Notes under the pieces: generated by a model
What the model was told of the DNA's origin: nothing
Database searches by the model: none
Seen by the model: the letters and a program-made list of their open reading frames with translations, nothing else
Part shown: positions 5,668 through 10,568 of the stretch, piece after piece
Layout of the letters: every line of letters starts with the position of its first letter
Numbering within the stretch: position 1 is the first letter of the stretch
Position numbers and translations under genes: made by a program
From: Alcaligenaceae bacterium
GTDB lineage: Bacteria; Pseudomonadota; Gammaproteobacteria; Burkholderiales; Burkholderiaceae_B
Reading direction: 5' to 3'
Length of the DNA: 10,568 bases
NCBI GenBank assembly: GCA_012512545.1
Contig: JAAZDZ010000548.1
Coordinates: forward strand, 1 to 10,568

Positions 5668-8628
5668 ATGAAAAGAAAGAATTTCAATTCCTCGCGTCTT
5701 CCGGCTCTGCCCAGCCGGTGGCCCCGTTTGGGCATTGCGCAGAAGATTGGTGCGGTCTTCATGGCCTTGCTTCTGATCGCGGTGGTGAACATCATGCTGG
5801 TGGAGAGCATGATGACCAAATCAGACAACGTTGCAGACACTGTCAACGTTGCTGGCAAATTGCGCATGCTGGGGCAGCGTATCGCCTTGCAGACGGTCAA
5901 TTATGGCCATGGGGTCGGTACGGGCGAAACGGAAGTCCGCCAGCTCATGGGCGATTTTGAAAGCGCGCTCAGGGTGCTTTCTGATGGCGGCCATGTGTTT
6001 GGTCTGAGCATTGAAGGCTTGTCTGTTGAGCACGATGCCCGATTAAGTGCTGTACGCGAGCAATGGCTGCTGTACCAGCGTTCAGTGCATCAGCTGCTTG
6101 GCGAGATTCAGAACAGTCACGACCGGGTGGGCGGTGATACCCACGCCTTGTTCGATGCAGGCAACAGCCTGAATGGTTTGCTGGAAAATGTCGTTGGCCG
6201 TTCTGCGGGCCTGCTGGAGCGCACTGAAACCTTGATGAACGGTATTCTGGCTGATGTCCAGGCGGCGCAGGCCGCCACCATGGGCCGGATGTATGCGCTG
6301 GTGTTCGCCGATGTGCTGTTGATTCTCCTGGCGTTTTCTGTCGTGCGGCGCCAGATCGTCGTGCCCTTGCGCGATCTTTCAACGCATTGCGCGGAATTGG
6401 CGGCGGGCAATTACAACACGCGTTTTGAAGTCTCCACCCACGATGAAATCGGCCATCTGGCGAAGGTGTTCAATGAATCGGCGGGGCGAATCGGTTCATT
6501 GGTCGAGCGGATCGAGCAGGAACGCCATAATCTCGTGCGTGCGGAAAGCATGTTCCGGGGCATCGCCGAAAACTCCATGGTAGGCGTCTATATCACTCAT
6601 AAGGGACGCTTTATCTATGTCAATGCCAGGATGGCCGAAATGTTCGGCTATGAAGCCGACGCCATGGTGGAAAAAGTGCCATCCAACCATGTGTTTCCCC
6701 AGGGCGAGGGCCTGACCGACGAGCCGGGTGCCCGCAAGCGCCTTGGCGGAGATGTCCCGGGCTTGTGGCTGGAGAGAAAAGGCCGCCGCAAAGATGGTTC
6801 TGTCATAGAGCTGGAGATCTTCGGTTCGCTGATGGCGCTGGACGACGAGCTCGTTACCATAGGCATCGCCCTGGATATCACGCGGCGCAAGGGCATTGAA
6901 GCGCAGGCCAAGCTGGCCATGCTGGTGTATCGCCATAGCAGCGAAGCCATGGTGGTCACCGAACCGACCGGTCAGCTGATCAGCGTGAATCCTGCCTTTA
7001 CGCTGATTACAGGTTATGGGCAGGAAGAAGTCGTAGGAAAGCGGCTCAATATCTTGAGTTCGGGCCGCCACGACGCCGCCTTCTATCAGAATATGTGGAC
7101 GGCGATCAACACAACAGGGACGTGGGAAGGCGATATCTGGAACCGGCGCAAGAACGGCGAAATCTACGCCGAGCGGCTGTCCATCAACACCTGCTACGAC
7201 GACGATGGCGTGCCCTTGTACCGTATCGGGCTGTTTTCCGACATCACCAAGCAGAAAGAGGCGAATGCCTTTATCTGGCAACAGGCCAATTACGATCATC
7301 TTACCGGCCTGCCAAACCGCCAGCTTTTCCAGGAGCGGCTGGAAAAGGAAATCAAGCGATCCGAAGCCACCGGCATTCCCATGGCGCTGGTTTACCTGGA
7401 TATTGACGACTTCAAGGAACTCAACGACACGGTCGGCCACGATTTCGGCGATAAGCTGCTGGCCGCTGCCGCCAAGCGTCTGCAGTCGTGTATTCGCTCA
7501 TCCGATACGGTGGCGCGTCTGGGGGGCGATGAGTTCATGCTGATACTGGGCAATTTGTCCGATTTCGACAGGGTGGACCGTATCTGCAATCAGGTGGTGG
7601 AGCGGCTTGCCGAGCCCTTCAAGCTGGACGGCGAGCAGGCGGCGATCTCCATCAGCATGGGCATCACCTTCTACCCGATGGATGGCGATTCAAGCAAAGA
7701 TCTCATGCAGAATGCCGACCTGGCCATGTATGCGGCCAAGGCCCGCGGTAAACAGCAGGTTGTGCGCTTCCTCCCGTCCATGCAGACACACATGAATATG
7801 CGCAGGGAAATGGCCAAAGATCTTTCGGTGGCGTTGCAGGGCGACCAGTTCCATCTGACTTATCAGCCTATTGTTGAATTGAAGTCGGGCCGGATCGACA
7901 AAGTCGAATGCCTGCTGCGCTGGAAGCACCCGGATAAAGGCTTGGTCAGCCCCAATGTGTTCGTGCCCTTTGCCGAAGACACTGGCCTGATCAACAGCAT
8001 AGGAAAATGGGTTTTCAAGCAGGCTACCGCGCAGATCGCCCAATGGTGTGAACTGCGCCCCGGGCTGCAAGCCAGCATCAACGTATCGCCCGTGCAGTTC
8101 ATGAGCAAGGAACTGTCCTCCGATGCCTGGCTGGAACACCTGACCGGCATGGGGTTGGAAGGCGGGCAGCTGGTGGTGGAAATCACCGAACGCCTGTTGA
8201 TGGGCGTGGATGGCGATGTGTCCAGCAAACTGATCGCTTTCCGGGATGCCGGTGTGCAGATCGCCCTGGATGATTTCGGCACAGGCTATTCATCCATGTC
8301 CTATCTGAAGCGTTTTGACATTGATTACATCAAGATTGATCAGAGTTTCATTCGCAACCTGGGGCGCGATTCCGAAGACCTGGTGTTGTGCGAAGCCATG
8401 ATCGGCATGGCGCACAGGCTGGGGCTGCAGGTGGTGGCTGAAGGGGTGGAAACCCCCTTGCAGCGGGATCTGCTCATCAAAGCGGGCTGCGATTTCGCTC
8501 AGGGGTATCTGTTCTCGCCACCCGTTCAGGCTGATCGCTTCGAAGATCTGCTGCGCGAAGGCCATATCGTTACGGCGATCAGCAAAGCGCACCAGAGCAG
8601 AACCGGCGTATTTGCCCACCGTACATAA
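5668..8628 (+). CDS. Membrane sensor GGDEF-EAL protein with PilJ/NarX-like periplasmic domain
   Basis: A 986-residue cyclic-di-GMP enzyme. Order: TM1 about 25-45; periplasmic helical domain about 46-203; TM2 about 206-226; HAMP about 228-282; PAS1 about 291-405; PAS2 about 415-530; GGDEF about 540-700; EAL about 715-965. In the periplasmic domain VNVAGKLRMLGQR (59-71) resembles the P-box of NarX/NarQ and PilJ, with Arg66 where the nitrate-binding Arg of NarX lies. GGDEF is intact (619-623), with an RxxD inhibitory site (Arg610, Asp613). The EAL signature reads ECLLRW (747-752), keeping the metal-binding Glu; DDFGTGYSS (868-876), Asn805, Glu838, Lys889, EGVE (925-928) and Gln945 are also present. 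Both activities are therefore possible. The ATG at 5668 has GGAG only 2 nt upstream; a TTG at 5632 has none. The FNR-type box at 5616-5629 lies upstream. The last about 20 residues extend past the EAL domain, overlapping lnt. Specific ligand is inferred. Confidence 0.93.
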   Translation: MKRKNFNSSRLPALPSRWPRLGIAQKIGAVFMALLLIAVVNIMLVESMMTKSDNVADTVNVAGKLRMLGQRIALQTVNYGHGVGTGETEVRQLMGDFESALRVLSDGGHVFGLSIEGLSVEHDARLSAVREQWLLYQRSVHQLLGEIQNSHDRVGGDTHALFDAGNSLNGLLENVVGRSAGLLERTETLMNGILADVQAAQAATMGRMYALVFADVLLILLAFSVVRRQIVVPLRDLSTHCAELAAGNYNTRFEVSTHDEIGHLAKVFNESAGRIGSLVERIEQERHNLVRAESMFRGIAENSMVGVYITHKGRFIYVNARMAEMFGYEADAMVEKVPSNHVFPQGEGLTDEPGARKRLGGDVPGLWLERKGRRKDGSVIELEIFGSLMALDDELVTIGIALDITRRKGIEAQAKLAMLVYRHSSEAMVVTEPTGQLISVNPAFTLITGYGQEEVVGKRLNILSSGRHDAAFYQNMWTAINTTGTWEGDIWNRRKNGEIYAERLSINTCYDDDGVPLYRIGLFSDITKQKEANAFIWQQANYDHLTGLPNRQLFQERLEKEIKRSEATGIPMALVYLDIDDFKELNDTVGHDFGDKLLAAAAKRLQSCIRSSDTVARLGGDEFMLILGNLSDFDRVDRICNQVVERLAEPFKLDGEQAAISISMGITFYPMDGDSSKDLMQNADLAMYAAKARGKQQVVRFLPSMQTHMNMRREMAKDLSVALQGDQFHLTYQPIVELKSGRIDKVECLLRWKHPDKGLVSPNVFVPFAEDTGLINSIGKWVFKQATAQIAQWCELRPGLQASINVSPVQFMSKELSSDAWLEHLTGMGLEGGQLVVEITERLLMGVDGDVSSKLIAFRDAGVQIALDDFGTGYSSMSYLKRFDIDYIKIDQSFIRNLGRDSEDLVLCEAMIGMAHRLGLQVVAEGVETPLQRDLLIKAGCDFAQGYLFSPPVQADRFEDLLREGHIVTAISKAHQSRTGVFAHRT

Positions 8629-10163
8629 GGGGTGATGCCCGAAGTGCCCTGAACTTCGACATCCAGCACGCCTTTCACATGCGCCTGTAATACGGCCCGT
8701 ACGGTGCCATCGGGTGCGATGGCAGCCGTCATGCCGGTATTGGTGGCCCGCAACATGGGGCGGGCGGTTTCCAGGGCGCGCATGCGGGAAATCTGCAGAT
8801 GCTGGCGCAAGGCCCACGATTCACCGAACCAGGCCAGGTTGCTGACATTCACCAGAATGCTGGCGCCTCCATGACCGGTGTCGCCCCTGACGCTTTGAAT
8901 GATCTCTTCACCAAAAACGTCTTCGTAGCAGATATTGGAGGCTACCATCTGGCCCGCAATGGGCATGGGAGGCTGTTGCGGTGCGCCCCGGTTGAAATCC
9001 CCCAGGGGGATGCTCATCATCTCTACAAACCAGCGAAAGCCGGTGGGAATGAATTCGCCAAAAGGAACCAGATGGACTTTGTCGTAGCGCAGCGGCAGCC
9101 TGGCATTGATGATGTCATCAACCTGGGTGTTACCGTCAAAAGCCACGGTGCTGTTGGTGTAGCGGTCGCGGCCATCAATACGGTCGCGCAGCGGCAAGCC
9201 CATCAGCAAGGTGGTGTCGCGTTCCCGGGCGATGTTGATCCAGTGCTCCCACACCTCAGGGGGCACACGGTCTTGCAGCAGCGGCACCACGGTTTCAGGC
9301 AGGACGGTCAGCGCCGGTTCCTGCCCCGTTTCCTTGGGTGCCAGCCGCGTCAGCATCATGTAGTCGCGGATGCCCTGCTCGATATGGGCAGGGTCGAATT
9401 TTTCGGCCTGAGAAATATTGCCCTGCACCAGGCGTATCAGCACAGGTTCGCCATAGGGGCTGGACCAGGAAATATACGAAAGCCCCATGCCTGCCAGGCC
9501 GGTGGCCAGGCTGAGCGCCAGGGCGCTGGCGGATTGCACGTCGTGGCCGGTCTTGCGGCCCAGTATCAGCAGGGCAATAGCGGCAGAAGCAAAAGCGGCC
9601 AGCCAGGCCACCCCATAAACGCCGGACAAGGCGGCCCAGGGGGCCAGCACGCCTTCCACATGGGCATAGCCGATGTTCAGCCAGGGAAACCCGGTGAAAA
9701 GCGTGCCGCGCAGCCATTCGCCAAGAGTCCAGCATGAAGCCCAGGCCAGGGCGGCCAGTATGACGGCGACCGGTTCCGGGCGGATGCGGTCGCGCAGCAG
9801 CCGCCACGCAAGCAGGCAGGCCAGCACGCCGAAGAGCGACAGGGCCGCGGCAAACAGCAGCAGAGCGGCTATGGCCATGAGCAGCGGCATGCCGCCGTAC
9901 TGGTGCATGCTGATGGTCAGCCAGTACAGGCCGGCTGAAAACTGGGCGAAACCGAACAGCCCGGCATGCCTGGCAACGTTGCGCGCGCTTTCAGCCTGCA
10001 GCGTGTGCCGGGCCAGAAAAGCCAGACAGGCAATCTGCACATAAGGCAGAGCCCAGGCGGGCAGGGGGTAGGGGGCGAAGGCCAGTGAATGCAGGGCGCC
10101 GACAATCAGCAGCAGGGCGTGTCGCAGCGCGATCGGGCTGTGGAGATAGGAACGCGGATTCAC
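8526..10163 (-). CDS. lnt: Apolipoprotein N-acyltransferase
   Basis: A 545-residue inner-membrane enzyme that adds the third acyl chain to the N-terminal cysteine of lipoproteins, using phospholipid as donor. The N-terminal about 225 residues hold several membrane segments. A nitrilase-type periplasmic domain follows from about 240, starting LIRLVQGNISQAEKF. The catalytic triad is visible: Glu290 in LTVLPETVVP, Lys362 in RYDKVHLVPFGEFIP, and Cys412 in SNICYEDVFG. The last membrane segment, VLLWCALLIAVTIWP, is close to the C-terminus as in other Lnt proteins, so the full length is real even though its end overlaps the GGDEF/EAL gene. The start is GTG at 10163, with GAGG 5 nt upstream; I see no in-frame ATG upstream. 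It lies 66 nt after corC, the usual corC-lnt order in proteobacteria. Confidence 0.96.
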   Translation of the reverse strand: MNPRSYLHSPIALRHALLLIVGALHSLAFAPYPLPAWALPYVQIACLAFLARHTLQAESARNVARHAGLFGFAQFSAGLYWLTISMHQYGGMPLLMAIAALLLFAAALSLFGVLACLLAWRLLRDRIRPEPVAVILAALAWASCWTLGEWLRGTLFTGFPWLNIGYAHVEGVLAPWAALSGVYGVAWLAAFASAAIALLILGRKTGHDVQSASALALSLATGLAGMGLSYISWSSPYGEPVLIRLVQGNISQAEKFDPAHIEQGIRDYMMLTRLAPKETGQEPALTVLPETVVPLLQDRVPPEVWEHWINIARERDTTLLMGLPLRDRIDGRDRYTNSTVAFDGNTQVDDIINARLPLRYDKVHLVPFGEFIPTGFRWFVEMMSIPLGDFNRGAPQQPPMPIAGQMVASNICYEDVFGEEIIQSVRGDTGHGGASILVNVSNLAWFGESWALRQHLQISRMRALETARPMLRATNTGMTAAIAPDGTVRAVLQAHVKGVLDVEVQGTSGITPYVRWANTPVLLWCALLIAVTIWPSRSRSSKRSA

Positions 10164-10229
10164 TATGGCCTCGTGATGCGGGAAGGGGGCTTGTGGGGCG
10201 CGTCGCCGCGGTTCAGGCGGGCCGCCCCA

Positions 10230-10568
10230 TTATGGCCCGGCAGATTCCGGCGCGGCGGTCGCTGCTTCGTCAAGCTGGATATGCAGCCACAGGGCACGAC
10301 GCGCATCTGCGCCCACTACAGTGATGTTCAGACCGGCGTGGTTCAGGCTGTCGCCCCGGCGTGGAATACGGCCCAGTTCGGCCGCCAGCCAGCCGCCTAC
10401 GGTGTCGTAATCGTCGTCGGGCAGTTCGGTGCCGAAGGTCTTGTTGAAGACTTCGATTTCCGTGATGCCCATGGCGCGCCAGCTGTTGGTGCCGGTCTGG
10501 AAAATCGTCTTTTCGGCTTCCTCGTCGTATTCGTCCTCGATTTCGCCGACGATTTGCTCAAGCACGTC
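10230..10568 (-). CDS. corC: CorC/HlyC-family CBS-domain protein, C-terminal part (runs off the window)
   Basis: Only the last 112 codons are present; the frame is open through the right edge, so the true start lies outside. The visible part begins DVLEQIVGEIEDEYDEE, the end of the second CBS domain of CorC/YbeX proteins. The CorC_HlyC (transporter-associated) domain follows, with FNKTFGTELPDDDYDTVGGW and a GRIPRRGD turn. E. coli CorC is associated with magnesium/cobalt efflux. This cytoplasmic form usually lies directly upstream of lnt, as here. The C-terminus after DARRALWLHIQL is a short low-complexity Ala/Glu tail. The GTG near the edge is internal to the gene, not a start. Confidence 0.92.
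   Translation of the reverse strand, partial: DVLEQIVGEIEDEYDEEAEKTIFQTGTNSWRAMGITEIEVFNKTFGTELPDDDYDTVGGWLAAELGRIPRRGDSLNHAGLNITVVGADARRALWLHIQLDEAATAAPESAGP

Noticed and set aside
6496..7440. Long open frame (314 codons) on the minus strand inside the GGDEF-EAL gene
   Set aside because: It is antisense to well-conserved PAS and GGDEF sequence, has no recognisable domain, and is expected from codon bias in a GC-rich gene.
8799..9737. Long open frame (312 codons) on the plus strand across lnt
   Set aside because: Antisense to the conserved Lnt catalytic domain. Its translation is rich in His, Gln, Gly and Arg with no family pattern, as expected for a shadow frame.

Overview
The window looks like a chromosomal segment of a betaproteobacterium, most likely Burkholderiales and probably Alcaligenaceae (Bordetella, Pusillimonas and Advenella relatives). 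Base composition is moderately high GC. A Bug-family periplasmic receptor sits next to CaiB-type and MaoC-type genes and a LysR regulator, a combination common in that group. The rank assignment is inference; no rRNA or marker gene is present to confirm it.

Region 1 (about 55-4028) is a divergent catabolic locus. On the minus strand a Bug solute-binding protein, a MaoC-type hydratase and a CaiB/BaiF CoA-transferase run in that order and end in a clear intrinsic terminator. A LysR regulator is transcribed the other way. The 211-bp intergenic region has overlapping divergent promoters, a palindromic T-N11-A box on the regulator's own -10, and a second inverted repeat near the predicted operon start. 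The likely plan is acid capture, CoA activation, then hydration of an enoyl-CoA. No downstream lyase or thiolase and no membrane transporter partner for the receptor is in the window, so the substrate is unknown.

Region 2 (4070-4981, minus) is a single AEC-family membrane transporter, tail to tail with the LysR gene. Region 3 (5070-5577, minus) is a tRNA operon, Ala(GGC)-Glu(TTC)-Asp(GTC), with a near-consensus promoter and a perfect 12-bp terminator stem.

Region 4 (5616-8628, plus) is the most interesting part. It is a 986-residue membrane protein with a periplasmic sensor resembling the nitrate-sensing P-box domain of NarX/PilJ, then HAMP, two PAS, GGDEF and EAL domains. A perfect FNR/ANR-type box (TTGAT-N4-ATCAA) lies just upstream. 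Together they suggest a node linking oxygen and nitrate/nitrite status to cyclic-di-GMP.

Region 5 (8526-10568, minus) is the cell-envelope pair corC (partial, running off the right edge) and lnt (apolipoprotein N-acyltransferase). The 3' end of lnt overlaps the end of the GGDEF/EAL gene by 103 bp on the opposite strand.
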